A stretch of 64,000 nt of DNA, from contig NZ_JAUEPL010000026.1 in NCBI RefSeq assembly GCF_030406405.1, positions 1 to 64,000 of the forward strand. Direction: 5' to 3'. Shown here piece by piece: positions 8,740 through 17,500 of the stretch. This DNA comes from Streptomyces ficellus (GTDB lineage Bacteria > Actinomycetota > Actinomycetes > Streptomycetales > Streptomycetaceae). The position numbers were made by a program, and so were the translations under genes. The notes under the pieces are model-generated. The model saw nothing but the letters and a program-made list of their open reading frames with translations. It was not told the DNA's origin and did not search any database. Numbering within the stretch: position 1 is the first letter of the stretch; the number at the start of each line of letters is the position of its first letter.

Positions 8740-9735
8740 GTGACCATGCCCACCTCCCCCAAGCTCTCGGCTCCGCTGGAGCAGGGTGGTGCCCCCACCA
8801 CCCCCGCATTCGCTGACGTGACCGCGTCCGACAGCACCCTGCGCCGCTTCCTTCACGGGCTGCCCGGCGTGGACGCCGTCGGCCTCGAAGCGCGCGCCGC
8901 GTCTCTCGGTACGCGTTCGATCAAGACGACGGCCAAGGCGTACGCCATCGACCTGGCCATCTCGATGATCGACCTGACGACGCTGGAAGGCGCGGACACC
9001 CCGGGCAAGGTCCGGGCGCTCGCCGCCAAGGCCGTCCATCCCGACCCGACCGACCGCACCACCCCGCGCACCGCGGCGGTGTGCGTGTACCCCGACATGG
9101 TGGCCACCGCCAAGGCCGCCCTCGCCGGTACGGACGTGAAGGTCGCCTCCGTCGCGACCGCCTTCCCGGCCGGCCGCGCCGCCCTCGACGTCAAGCTCGC
9201 GGACACCCGTGACGCCGTCGCCGCGGGCGCGGACGAGATCGACATGGTGATCGACCGCGGGGCGTTCCTCGCGGGCGACTACCTGAAGGTGTACGAGGAG
9301 ATCCGGGCCGTGAAGGAGGCCTCGGGCGCCGCGCGCCTGAAGGTCATCTTCGAGACCGGCGAGCTCTCCACGTACGACAACATCCGCCGCGCCTCCTGGC
9401 TGGGCATGATCGCCGGGGCGGACTTCATCAAGACCTCCACCGGCAAGGTCTCCGTCAACGCCACCCCCGCCAACACGCTGCTCATGCTGGAGGCGGTGCG
9501 CGACTTCCGCGCCCAGACCGGGGTACAGGTCGGGGTGAAGCCCGCGGGCGGCATCCGGACCACCAAGGACGCCATCAAGTTCCTGGTCCTGGTCAATGAG
9601 ACGGTCGGCGAGGACTGGCTGGACAACCACTGGTTCCGGTTCGGCGCGTCGAGCCTGCTGAACGACCTGCTGATGCAGCGTCAGAAGCTGGCCACCGGCC
9701 GTTACTCCGGTCCCGACTATGTGACGGTGGACTGA
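8740..9735 (+). CDS. deoC: Deoxyribose-phosphate aldolase
   Basis: A 331-residue class I aldolase that cleaves 2-deoxyribose-5-phosphate into acetaldehyde and glyceraldehyde-3-phosphate. The Schiff-base region GADFIKTSTGK and the second lysine segment VGVKPAGGIRT are intact, as is the Asp-containing VCVYPDMV strand. Length is longer than E. coli DeoC (~260) because of an N-terminal extension typical of actinobacteria. The start is GTG 8740 or ATG 8746, only a few bases after the inferred transcription start, so the mRNA may be leaderless. The aldehyde dehydrogenase gene begins 5 bases after the stop, which fits removal of the acetaldehyde product. Confidence 0.93.
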   Translation: MTMPTSPKLSAPLEQGGAPTTPAFADVTASDSTLRRFLHGLPGVDAVGLEARAASLGTRSIKTTAKAYAIDLAISMIDLTTLEGADTPGKVRALAAKAVHPDPTDRTTPRTAAVCVYPDMVATAKAALAGTDVKVASVATAFPAGRAALDVKLADTRDAVAAGADEIDMVIDRGAFLAGDYLKVYEEIRAVKEASGAARLKVIFETGELSTYDNIRRASWLGMIAGADFIKTSTGKVSVNATPANTLLMLEAVRDFRAQTGVQVGVKPAGGIRTTKDAIKFLVLVNETVGEDWLDNHWFRFGASSLLNDLLMQRQKLATGRYSGPDYVTVD

Positions 9736-9740
9736 TCACG

Positions 9741-11201
9741 ATGACGAAGTTCGAGTACGCACCCGCCCCCGAGTCCCGCTCGGTCGTCGACATCGCGCCG
9801 TCCTACGGCCTGTTCATCGACGGCGAGTTCACCGAGGCCGCGGACGGCAAGGTCTTCAAGACCGTCTCCCCCGCCTCCGAGGAGGTGCTCTCCGAGGTCG
9901 CCCAGGCGGGCGCCGAGGACGTGGACCGGGCCGTGCAGGCCGCCCGCAAGGCGTTCGAGAAGTGGTCGGCGCTGCCCGGCGCCGAGCGCGCCAAGTACCT
10001 CTTCCGTATCGCCCGGATCATCCAGGAGCGCAGCCGCGAGCTGGCCGTCCTGGAGACCCTGGACAACGGCAAGCCGATCAAGGAGACCCGCGACGCGGAC
10101 CTCCCGCTGGTCGCCGCGCACTTCTTCTACTACGCGGGCTGGGCCGACAAGCTCGACCACGCCGGGTTCGGCCGGAGGACGACAGAAGGGCACAGCGGTG
10201 CCAACCCGCGCCCGCTCGGCGTCGCGGGCCAGGTCATCCCGTGGAACTTCCCCCTCCTGATGCTCGCGTGGAAGATCGCCCCGGCGCTCGCCACCGGCAA
10301 CACGGTGGTGCTCAAGCCCGCCGAGACCACCCCCCTGTCGGCCCTCTTCTTCGCGGACATCTGCCGCCAGGCGGGATTGCCGAAGGGTGTCGTGAACATC
10401 CTCCCGGGTTACGGGGACGCCGGCGCCGCGCTCGTCGAGCACGGGGGCGTCAACAAGGTCGCCTTCACCGGCTCCACCGCCGTGGGCAAGGCCATCGCCC
10501 GCCAGGTGGCGGGCACGAGGAAGAAGCTCACCCTGGAGCTGGGCGGCAAGGGCGCCAACATCGTCTTCGACGACGCGCCCATCGACCAGGCCGTCGAGGG
10601 CATCGTCACCGGCATCTTCTTCAACCAGGGCCAGGTCTGCTGCGCGGGCTCCCGCCTCCTCGTCCAGGAGTCCATCCAGGACGAGCTGCTGGACGCCCTC
10701 AAGCGCCGCCTGTCGACGCTGCGCCTGGGCGACCCGCTGGACAAGAACACCGACATCGGCGCGATCAACTCCGCCGAGCAGCTGGCCCGTATCAAGGCCC
10801 TCGCGGAGACCGGCGAGGCGGAGGGCGCCGAGCGCTGGTCCCCGGCCTGCGAGCTGCCGTCCTCCGGCTACTGGTTCGCCCCGACGCTCTTCACCAACGT
10901 CACCCAGGCGCACACCATCGCCCGCGACGAGATCTTCGGCCCGGTCCTGTCGGTGCTGACCTTCCGTACGCCCGACGAGGCCGTCGCCAAGGCCAACAAC
11001 AGCCAGTACGGCCTGTCCGCCGGCATCTGGACGGAGAAGGGCTCCCGCATCCTCGCGGTGGCGAACAAGCTCCGCGCGGGTGTCGTCTGGGCCAACACGT
11101 TCAACAAGTTCGACCCGACCTCGCCCTTCGGCGGCTACAAGGAGTCGGGCTTCGGCCGCGAGGGCGGCCGCCACGGCCTGGAGGCGTACCTCGATGTCTG
11201 A
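9741..11201 (+). CDS. Aldehyde dehydrogenase, catalytically complete
   Basis: A 486-residue NAD(P)-dependent aldehyde dehydrogenase. Visible elements are the cofactor region IPWNFPLLMLAWKIAPALA, the VAFTGSTAVG loop, the general-base glutamate in TLELGGKGAN, and the catalytic cysteine pair in GQVCCAGSR. The conserved EIFGPVLSV and the C-terminal PFGGYKESG also appear. It is co-transcribed with deoC (5-base gap) and overlaps the start of the second ALDH-like gene. The context suggests that it oxidises acetaldehyde from deoxyribose-5-phosphate breakdown to acetate or another acid; this is inference. Confidence 0.9.
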   Translation: MTKFEYAPAPESRSVVDIAPSYGLFIDGEFTEAADGKVFKTVSPASEEVLSEVAQAGAEDVDRAVQAARKAFEKWSALPGAERAKYLFRIARIIQERSRELAVLETLDNGKPIKETRDADLPLVAAHFFYYAGWADKLDHAGFGRRTTEGHSGANPRPLGVAGQVIPWNFPLLMLAWKIAPALATGNTVVLKPAETTPLSALFFADICRQAGLPKGVVNILPGYGDAGAALVEHGGVNKVAFTGSTAVGKAIARQVAGTRKKLTLELGGKGANIVFDDAPIDQAVEGIVTGIFFNQGQVCCAGSRLLVQESIQDELLDALKRRLSTLRLGDPLDKNTDIGAINSAEQLARIKALAETGEAEGAERWSPACELPSSGYWFAPTLFTNVTQAHTIARDEIFGPVLSVLTFRTPDEAVAKANNSQYGLSAGIWTEKGSRILAVANKLRAGVVWANTFNKFDPTSPFGGYKESGFGREGGRHGLEAYLDV

Positions 11202-12087
11202 TCGGCTCAGTGTCCTCAAGACCTACAAGCTGTACGTCGGGGGCAAGTTCCCCCGCAGCGAGAGCGGCCGGGTGTACGAAGTGACCGACTCGAAGGGCAA
11301 GTGGCTGGCGAACGCCCCGCTCTCCTCGCGCAAGGACGCGCGGGACGCGGTCGTGGCGGCGCGCAAGGCGTTCGGCGGCTGGTCGGGCGCGACGGCGTAC
11401 AACCGCGGCCAGATCCTCTACCGCGTCGCCGAGATGCTGGAGGGCCGCAAGGACCAGTTCGTCCGCGAAGTGGCGGACGCCGAGGGGCTGTCCAGGGCCA
11501 AGGCGGCCGTGGTCGTCGAGGCGGCCATCGACCGCTGGGTCTGGTACGCGGGCTGGACGGACAAGATCGCCCAGGTCGTGGGCGGGGCGAACCCGGTCGC
11601 GGGCCCGTTCTTCAACCTGTCGACGCCCGAGCCGACGGGCGTGGTCGCGATCGTCGCGCCGCGCGAGTCGTCCTTCCTGGGCCTGGTCTCGGTCGTCGCC
11701 CCGGTGATCGCCACCGGCAACACCGCGGTCGTCATCGCCTCCGAGAAGGCCCCGCTCCCCGCCCTGTCCCTGGGCGAGGTGCTGGCCACCTCCGACCTGC
11801 CGGGCGGTGTCGTGAACGTCCTGTCGGGCAAGGCGGCCGAGATCGCGGCCCCGCTCGCCGCGCACCAGGACGTCAACGCCATCGACCTGACGGGCGCGGA
11901 CCAGGAACTGGCCCGCGAGCTGGAGATCGCCGCCGCGGACAACCTCAAGCGCGTCCTGCGCCCCCAGGCTGTGGACGGCGAGGACTTCACCGCCGACCCC
12001 GGCACGCACCGCCTGACCGCGTTCCTGGAGACCAAGACGGTCTGGCACCCGACCGGCTCCCTGGGCGCGTCCGGCTCCGCGTACTGA
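11194..12087 (+). CDS. Truncated aldehyde dehydrogenase-like partner lacking catalytic residues
   Basis: A 297-residue protein covering roughly the N-terminal and cofactor-binding part of an aldehyde dehydrogenase. It begins LYVGGKFPRSESGR and contains FNLSTPEPTGVVAIVAPRES and VIATGNTAVVIASEKAP. The usual FTGS loop reads IDLTGADQ, there is no ELGGK glutamate, and the protein ends before any catalytic cysteine. The ATG at 11194 lies inside the end of the preceding gene (8-base overlap), so the two are translationally coupled. The pair resembles the two-domain ALDH16 arrangement, in which one domain is non-catalytic, and a structural or regulatory partner role is plausible. Confidence 0.8.
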   Translation: MSDRLSVLKTYKLYVGGKFPRSESGRVYEVTDSKGKWLANAPLSSRKDARDAVVAARKAFGGWSGATAYNRGQILYRVAEMLEGRKDQFVREVADAEGLSRAKAAVVVEAAIDRWVWYAGWTDKIAQVVGGANPVAGPFFNLSTPEPTGVVAIVAPRESSFLGLVSVVAPVIATGNTAVVIASEKAPLPALSLGEVLATSDLPGGVVNVLSGKAAEIAAPLAAHQDVNAIDLTGADQELARELEIAAADNLKRVLRPQAVDGEDFTADPGTHRLTAFLETKTVWHPTGSLGASGSAY

Positions 12088-12141
12088 GGCGCGCACTGAG
12101 CGCCGCTTGCTGAGTCGCGCGTACTGAGGCGCCACCCGACC

Positions 12142-12185
12142 GAACGGCTCCGCTTCCCCTCCGTCCGGGGGCAGCGGAGCCGTTC
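12142..12185 (+). terminator. Terminator of the deoC operon
   Basis: A perfect 13-bp inverted repeat (GAACGGCTCCGCT at 12142-12154, AGCGGAGCCGTTC at 12173-12185) with an 18-nt loop, 54 bases after the ALDH-like stop. Confidence 0.75.
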
Positions 12186-12352
12186 TCGTACATCCGGGCG
12201 GCGTCCCCACCGGCAGCGCGGGGCCCGGCGCCCGCCGGAACACGGAAAGGCGTAACCAGCCGAGCACGCACGGTGGATGAGATGTGACGCTCACTACCAA
12301 GGGGCTGCGGATGGGGTTCCCCTACCGGATCAATGGTCCAGACTGGTGTCCC

Positions 12353-12991
12353 GTGAGTCCCCACCCCATCCCGACCCGTGTCGTGCTGCTCGCGGGCCCC
12401 TCCGGCTCCGGCAAGTCCTCCCTCGCGGCCCGCACCGGCCTGCCCGTGCTGCGCCTCGACGACTTCTACAAGGAGGGCCACGACCCGACGCTCCCGCTCG
12501 TCCCCGGGAGCGCGGACGTCGACTGGGACTCCCCGCTGTCCTGGGACGCGGACGCGGCGGTGGCCGCCATCGTGGAACTGTGCGCCACGGGACGCACCAC
12601 CGTCCCCGTGTACGACATCGCCACCAGCACGCGCGTCGACCGCGAGACCCTCGACATCGAACGCACCCCGCTCTTCGTGGCGGAGGGCATTTTCGCGGCC
12701 GACATCGTCGCGCGGTGCCAGGACCTCGGCGTCCTGGCCGACGCCCTGTGCCTGCGCGGCCGCCCCTCCACCACCTTCCGCCGCCGGCTGCTGCGCGACC
12801 TGCGCGAGGGCCGCAAGTCGGTGCCGTTCCTGCTGCGCCGGGGCTGGCGCCTGATGCGCGCCGAGCGCTCGATCGTCACCCGGCAGAGCGCCCTGGGCGC
12901 CCACCCCTGTGACAAGGCGGAAGCCCTGGGCCGCCTCGCCGCCGCGGCGGCGGGCCGCCACCGCATGCCCATGGCGCGGGAAGCGGTGTAA
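12353..12991 (+). CDS. Uridine kinase-like P-loop kinase
   Basis: A 212-residue nucleoside kinase-like P-loop protein. The Walker A motif is AGPSGSGKSSL near the N-terminus, followed by the LRLDDFYKEG segment typical of uridine kinases and VPVYDIATSTR. FVAEGIFAADIVA follows, and then the Arg-rich lid RRRLLRDLREGRKS. It would phosphorylate uridine or cytidine in pyrimidine salvage. I prefer the GTG at 12353, seven residues before the first strand. ATG 12311 or GTG 12284 would add 14 or 23 residues of unclear origin. No copy of the nucleoside palindrome is seen upstream. Confidence 0.82.
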   Translation: MSPHPIPTRVVLLAGPSGSGKSSLAARTGLPVLRLDDFYKEGHDPTLPLVPGSADVDWDSPLSWDADAAVAAIVELCATGRTTVPVYDIATSTRVDRETLDIERTPLFVAEGIFAADIVARCQDLGVLADALCLRGRPSTTFRRRLLRDLREGRKSVPFLLRRGWRLMRAERSIVTRQSALGAHPCDKAEALGRLAAAAAGRHRMPMAREAV

Positions 12992-13000
12992 CCCGCGAGA

Positions 13001-13031
13001 GGCCGGACAAGCCCCCCCGGCTTGTCCGGCC
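13001..13031. terminator. Bidirectional terminator between the uridine kinase gene and sigQ
   Basis: A perfect 13-bp inverted repeat, GGCCGGACAAGCC / GGCTTGTCCGGCC, with a 5-nt C loop, placed between two convergent genes. Confidence 0.8.
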
Positions 13032-13119
13032 CGCGCGTTTCCCCCGTTCCCCCGTGGCCCCCCGTTCCCCGTCACCGGCCGCCGTCTCCCCCCGCAACCG
13101 CGGCCGGCCCCCCTTGCCT

Positions 13120-13857
13120 TCAGGCCACGAGCTGGCCGAAGGACTCCTCCTCGTCACGGCCGAAGCTGAGGACCTCGTCCTCCCGCAGCCGGCGCAGGGA
13201 GCGCCAGATGCTCGACTTCACCGTGCCGACACTGATGTCCAGGATCTCCGCGATCTCCGGGTCCGTACGGCCCTCGTAGTAGCGCAGGACGAGCATCGTG
13301 CGCTGCGCCTCGGGCAGCCGGGCGAGCGCCTGCCAGAGCACGGCGCGCAGCTCCGTGCCGCGCATCGCGTCGGTGTCGCCTGCGGACTCGGGGAGTTCCC
13401 CGGTCGGGTACTCGTCGATCTTCCGCCGCCGCCACGCGCTGATGTGCAGGTTGGTCATGGTGCGGCGCAGGTAGCCGCCGACCGCCCCCTTGTCGCTGAT
13501 GCGGTCCCAGGCCCGGTACGTCGAGAACAGCGCGCTCTGCAGCAGGTCCTCGGCCTCGAAGCGGTCGCCGGTGAGGTGGTAGGCGGTGGCGTACAGGGAG
13601 GCGCGGCGTTCCCGTACGTAGGCGGTGAACGCCGCTTCGGCGTTCACGGCCTCCGTGGGGTTCGTCCGCTCCCCCTGAGCCTCCCCGTACGCCGCTCCCC
13701 CGTCAGGCACGGCCGCCATGTACGGCGACTTGTGCTGACGCCCGGCGCTGCGAACACACCCCCGCGGGTTCACCGCGCCGGACTTCTCCGTGCTCCGCGC
13801 GACGTCGTGGAGACGCGTGACAACTGCGCTTGAAGTGGTGCTGTGCAGTGCGTTCAT
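13120..13857 (-). CDS. sigQ: SigQ, ECF/SigE-family RNA polymerase sigma factor
   Basis: A 245-residue sigma factor. A low-complexity N-terminus of ~75 residues precedes region 2 (LYATAYHLTGDRFEAEDLLQSALFSTYRAW) and region 4, which holds the helix-turn-helix RTDPEIAEILDISVGTVKSSIWRSL. It lies divergent to afsQ1-afsQ2, the order known for sigQ in S. coelicolor, where the AfsQ system acts on sigQ and antibiotic production. The ATG at 13857 gives a protein close to the known length. The AfsQ1-type box at 13943-13958 lies in the shared promoter region. Confidence 0.9.
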   Translation of the reverse strand: MNALHSTTSSAVVTRLHDVARSTEKSGAVNPRGCVRSAGRQHKSPYMAAVPDGGAAYGEAQGERTNPTEAVNAEAAFTAYVRERRASLYATAYHLTGDRFEAEDLLQSALFSTYRAWDRISDKGAVGGYLRRTMTNLHISAWRRRKIDEYPTGELPESAGDTDAMRGTELRAVLWQALARLPEAQRTMLVLRYYEGRTDPEIAEILDISVGTVKSSIWRSLRRLREDEVLSFGRDEEESFGQLVA

Positions 13858-13942
13858 CTCGCGCCCCCCGTCGGTTGGAGTCTGCTTCGGTCCGTGTGCC
13901 AACGAGCTTGCCGGGGCGACTTCATAGCGGTGTCCGCCGACT

Positions 13943-13958
13943 GTCACAGACCTGTCAC
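13943..13958. promoter_or_regulatory. AfsQ1-type binding site between sigQ and afsQ1
   Basis: Two direct GTCAC half-sites are separated by six bases (GTCAC-N6-GTCAC). This matches the GTNAC-N6-GTNAC consensus described for AfsQ1. It sits 85 bases upstream of sigQ and 48 upstream of afsQ1, so it could serve both directions. Confidence 0.75.
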
Positions 13959-14006
13959 AGGGCTCGGCGGTCGAACTGTCCCGCCCCCATGGGACAGAAT
14001 GTCGCC

Positions 14007-14684
14007 GTGCCTTTCCTGTTGCTGATCGAGGACGACGATTCCATCCGCACGGCCCTCGAACTCTCGCTGTCCCGCCAGGGCCACAAAGTGGCCACCGCGG
14101 CGACGGGCGAGGACGGCCTGAAACTGCTGCGCGAGCAGCGGCCGGATCTGATCGTGCTGGATGTGATGCTGCCCGGCATCGACGGTTTCGAGGTGTGCCG
14201 GCGGATCAGGCGTACGGACCAGTTGCCGATCATCCTGCTGACGGCGCGCAGCGACGACATCGACGTGGTCGTCGGCCTGGAGTCGGGGGCGGACGACTAT
14301 GTCGTCAAGCCGGTGCAGGGCCGGGTGCTGGACGCGCGCATCCGGGCCGTGCTGCGGCGCGGGGAGCGGGAGTCGACGGACTCGGCGACCTTCGGGTCGC
14401 TGGTGATCGACCGGTCGGCGATGACCGTGACGAAGAACGGTGAGGATCTCCAGCTCACGCCCACGGAGCTGCGGCTGCTGCTGGAGCTGAGCCGCCGGCC
14501 GGGGCAGGCGCTGTCGCGGCAGCAGCTGCTGCGGCTGGTGTGGGAGCACGACTACCTGGGCGACTCACGGCTGGTGGACGCGTGTGTGCAGCGGCTGCGG
14601 GCCAAGGTGGAGGACGTGCCGTCCTCGCCGACCCTGATCCGTACGGTCCGGGGTGTGGGCTACCGGCTGGACGTGCCCGCGTGA
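14007..14684 (+). CDS. afsQ1: AfsQ1, OmpR-family response regulator
   Basis: A 225-residue response regulator. The receiver domain (1-~120) has the acidic pocket LIEDDDSIRT, the phosphorylated aspartate in LIVLDVMLPGIDG, the Thr in ILLTARSDD and the lysine in YVVKP. The C-terminal winged helix (about 130-225) has LTPTELRLLLELSRRPG and VDACVQRLRAKVED. Together with the kinase encoded next, it controls secondary metabolism under nitrogen-related stress in S. coelicolor. The GTG 14007 is preferred; ATG 13989 is an in-frame alternative adding six residues. Its stop overlaps the start of afsQ2 (GTGA). Confidence 0.93.
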   Translation: MPFLLLIEDDDSIRTALELSLSRQGHKVATAATGEDGLKLLREQRPDLIVLDVMLPGIDGFEVCRRIRRTDQLPIILLTARSDDIDVVVGLESGADDYVVKPVQGRVLDARIRAVLRRGERESTDSATFGSLVIDRSAMTVTKNGEDLQLTPTELRLLLELSRRPGQALSRQQLLRLVWEHDYLGDSRLVDACVQRLRAKVEDVPSSPTLIRTVRGVGYRLDVPA

Positions 14685-16222
14685 GCGGTGCCGCGAGACG
14701 CGCCGCGCGCGCGGTGCCGGGCGCGGGGCCTCGCTGGACGAGTCTCAGGCTGCGGCTCGTCGTCGTCTTCGCGCTCGTCGCCCTGACGGCCGCCGTGTCG
14801 GCGTCGGGGATCGCGTACTGGCTCAACCGTGAGGCCGTGCTCACGCGTACGCAGGACTCGGCGCTCAACGACTTCCGGCAGGAGATGCAGAACCGGGCGG
14901 CCGCGCTGCCGCCCCGGCCCACGGAGGAGGAGCTGCGGCGGACCGCCGAGCAGATGTCGTCCGGCGGTGTCGGGTACGGCGTGGTGCTGCTGGGCGAGCG
15001 CGCCAAGGGCAAGCCGATCGCCGGGGTGTCCGACCCGGACCGGTTCACGATGGACGACGTACCCCAGGAGCTCCGGGCCGCGGTGAACAAGCGGCAGGAG
15101 GTGACCTCCAACAACGCCTACCCGTACCACCTGTTCTGGCAGCGCACCACGCGTGACGGCACCCCCTATCTCGTGGGCGGTACGCGGATCGTCGGTGGCG
15201 GGCCGACGGGTTACATGTTCAAGTCGCTGGAGGCGGAGCGGCAGGATCTGAACTCGCTGGCCTGGTCGCTGGGGATCGCCACCGCGCTGGCGCTGATCGG
15301 CTCCGCGCTGCTCGCGCAGGCCGCGGCGACGACCGTGCTGAAGCCGGTGCACCGGCTCGGGGAGGCGGCGCGGCGCCTGGGCGAGGGCGAGCTGGACACC
15401 CGGCTGCGGGTGTCGGGCACCGATGAACTGGCCGAGCTGTCGCGGACGTTCAACAGCGCGGCCGAGAGCCTGCAGAAGAAGGTCGCGGACATGAGCTCGC
15501 GGGAGGAGTCCAGCCGCCGCTTCGTCGCCGACATGTCGCACGAGCTGCGTACGCCGCTGACCGCGCTGACCGCCGTGACGGAGGTGCTGGAGGAGGAAGA
15601 GGACAGCCTCGACCCGATGATCGCGCCTGCCGTCAAGCTGGTGGTGAGCGAGACGCGGCGGCTGAACACGCTGGTGGAGAACCTGATGGAGGTCACCCGC
15701 TTCGACGCGGGTACGGCCCGGCTGGTCCTCGACGACGTGGACGTCGCCGACCAGGTCACGGCCTGCGTCGACGCGCGTGCCTGGCTGGACGCGGTCGAGC
15801 TGGACGCCGAGCGCGGCATCATGGCCCGGCTCGACCCGCGCCGCCTGGACGTGATCCTTGCGAACCTCATCGGCAACGCGCTCAAGCACGGCGGCTCGCC
15901 GGTGCGGGTCTCGGTGCGCACGGCGGACGCCGACCTGTTCATCGAGGTGCGCGACCACGGGCCCGGCATCCCCGAGGACGTACTGCCGCACGTCTTCGAC
16001 CGGTTCTACAAGGCCAGCGCGTCGCGGCCGCGCTCGGAGGGCTCGGGGCTGGGCCTGTCGATCGCGATGGAGAACGCCCTGATCCACGGTGGCGACATCA
16101 CGGCGGCCAACTCGCCGGACGGTGACGGGGCGGTGTTCGTGCTGCGGCTGCCGCGCGACGCCTCGCGGACGGCGGACGGCCGGGGAGAGGAGCGGGAAGG
16201 TGACGGGGATGAGGGTGCGTGA
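14681..16222 (+). CDS. afsQ2: AfsQ2, sensor histidine kinase
   Basis: A 513-residue membrane sensor kinase. The first membrane helix (about residues 26-46) is followed by an extracytoplasmic sensor region of ~155 residues, a second helix (SLGIATALALIGSALLAQA), and a HAMP linker. The dimerisation domain has the phospho-accepting histidine in FVADMSHELRTPLTAL. The ATPase domain shows NLIGNALKHGG, RDHGPGIPED and GSGLGLSIA. It is translationally coupled to afsQ1 by a GTGA overlap and overlaps the lipoprotein gene downstream by 14 bases, so the three form one operon. Confidence 0.93.
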   Translation: MSGAARRAARAVPGAGPRWTSLRLRLVVVFALVALTAAVSASGIAYWLNREAVLTRTQDSALNDFRQEMQNRAAALPPRPTEEELRRTAEQMSSGGVGYGVVLLGERAKGKPIAGVSDPDRFTMDDVPQELRAAVNKRQEVTSNNAYPYHLFWQRTTRDGTPYLVGGTRIVGGGPTGYMFKSLEAERQDLNSLAWSLGIATALALIGSALLAQAAATTVLKPVHRLGEAARRLGEGELDTRLRVSGTDELAELSRTFNSAAESLQKKVADMSSREESSRRFVADMSHELRTPLTALTAVTEVLEEEEDSLDPMIAPAVKLVVSETRRLNTLVENLMEVTRFDAGTARLVLDDVDVADQVTACVDARAWLDAVELDAERGIMARLDPRRLDVILANLIGNALKHGGSPVRVSVRTADADLFIEVRDHGPGIPEDVLPHVFDRFYKASASRPRSEGSGLGLSIAMENALIHGGDITAANSPDGDGAVFVLRLPRDASRTADGRGEEREGDGDEGA

Positions 16223-16817
16223 GCGGCGGGGCGCGGTGGCGCTCGCGGGGGTCGCCCTGGTCGCCGCCCTCGCCGCCGGCTGCGGGATCCGGACGACGTC
16301 GGTGCCGGTCGACGCGGGTGCCGCGCCCTCGCGGCTGCCGTGCAGCCTGCCCGGTGGGGACGTCACGGCGCAGGCGCGGCGGTCGGTGCCGGTGAGGGTG
16401 TACCTGGTGTGCGCCTCGGGTCTGGAGGCGGTGAGCCGCACGGTGCCGGCGGCGGGCGAGAAGAACCCGCGGGACGGCCGGGTCGCGGTGGCCCGGGAGC
16501 TGCTGGCCCAGTTGCGGGCCGAGCCGGCGGCCGAGGAGCGGGAGGCGGGTTTCACCACGTACGTCCAGGAGCCGCTGACCGTGTCGGCGGGCCGCGCGGG
16601 CGACCCGGCGGGGGCGCTGCGGCTGAGCCGCCAGCCGGAGGACCTGCCCGCCGCCGCGCTGTCGCAGATCGTGTGCACGTACGCGGAGAACGGCACGACG
16701 GCCGATGGCGGCACGGTGCTGCTGGGCGGCCCGGGCGCCTACCCGGTGCGCCGCTACGCCTGCACGGCCCAGCTGAGGGAGCGGCCGGAGTCGGCCGCCC
16801 CGACGCGTTCTCCCTGA
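16209..16817 (+). CDS. AfsQ-associated lipoprotein
   Basis: A 202-residue secreted lipoprotein. The signal segment VALAGVALVAALAAGCGIRTT contains the lipobox LAAGC, so Cys27 would be lipidated. The mature part has mixed alpha/beta character, with VRVYLVCASGLEAVSR and a Cys in QIVCTYAENGT, and resembles GerMN-type lipoproteins that accompany sensor kinases. The corresponding gene follows afsQ2 in S. coelicolor. The 14-base overlap with afsQ2 suggests coupled translation, and the protein may tune the sensor domain outside the membrane. That role is inference. Confidence 0.8.
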   Translation: MRVRERRGAVALAGVALVAALAAGCGIRTTSVPVDAGAAPSRLPCSLPGGDVTAQARRSVPVRVYLVCASGLEAVSRTVPAAGEKNPRDGRVAVARELLAQLRAEPAAEEREAGFTTYVQEPLTVSAGRAGDPAGALRLSRQPEDLPAAALSQIVCTYAENGTTADGGTVLLGGPGAYPVRRYACTAQLRERPESAAPTRSP

Positions 16818-16881
16818 GGCGGCTCGCGAGGGCCGGCCGGGTGCCGGAACCGATCGTGCCGGTCGGCGCGTCTTGGGGGGC

Positions 16882-17451
16882 GTGCAGCGTCATGGTTCGG
16901 GCGGCAGTGCCGCCATCCGCCTCCGCGCGGCGGGGCTCATCCTCCTCATCGCCCATCTGCTACTCGTGGGGTGGCTGACGCTCCGGCCGCTGGACGTGAT
17001 GTGGGTGACGGCGGCCAATCTGGAGCCGTTCGCCGGTATCAGGGCGGATCTGGCGCTGGGCCCGGTCGAGGCGGCCGTGCGGATCGGCGAGGGGCTGTTA
17101 CTGCTGGCGCCGCTCGGCGTGCTGCTGCCGATGGCGGGCGGACGGCTGGACGTCTCCCCGTGGGTCTCGCTGGCCCGTACGGTCCTGGCTGCCGCGCTGC
17201 TGTCGCTGGGCATCGAGCTGTTGCAGACCGCCGTGCCCGGGCGGGTGGTGGACGTGGACGCGCTGCTGCTGAACACCACCGGGGTGGCGCTGGCGCACCT
17301 GGCGGTGGTGCCGGCCTGGCGGGGGCGGCTGCGCCGCCGGCGGCGGCCGTCGGCCGGAGGGGGGAGCCGGGGCCGGGGCGCGGGGGTACTGCGGGATGAC
17401 GCCCCCCAGGGTGCGACCCCGAGGATTCCCAGGGTCGGTATCGCCCCGTAG
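16882..17451 (+). CDS. VanZ-like membrane protein
   Basis: A 189-residue protein with four predicted membrane helices: LILLIAHLLLVGWLTL, LLLLAPLGVLLPMAGG, LAAALLSLGIELLQ and NTTGVALAHLAVV. The order and the short Arg-rich tail fit the VanZ-like family. The motifs ANLEPFAGI and LGIELLQTAVPGRVVDVDALLLNT are characteristic. Family members include the teicoplanin-resistance protein VanZ, but most are of unknown function. The GTG at 16882 is preferred; a TTG nine bases upstream is in frame. The C-terminus after residue ~150 is low-complexity Arg/Gly. Confidence 0.75.
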   Translation: MQRHGSGGSAAIRLRAAGLILLIAHLLLVGWLTLRPLDVMWVTAANLEPFAGIRADLALGPVEAAVRIGEGLLLLAPLGVLLPMAGGRLDVSPWVSLARTVLAAALLSLGIELLQTAVPGRVVDVDALLLNTTGVALAHLAVVPAWRGRLRRRRRPSAGGGSRGRGAGVLRDDAPQGATPRIPRVGIAP

Positions 17452-17500
17452 TCCGACGTTTTGTCCTGGGTTTCCGGGTGAGTATGGAATCACTCGAACA

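Noticed and set aside
7727..8809. A Ser/Pro/Arg-repeat protein encoded across the 84-bp repeats
   Set aside because: The frame reads antisense through the deoC promoter and an alternative frame of the PH-like gene; the apparent peptide repeats are just the DNA repeat translated.
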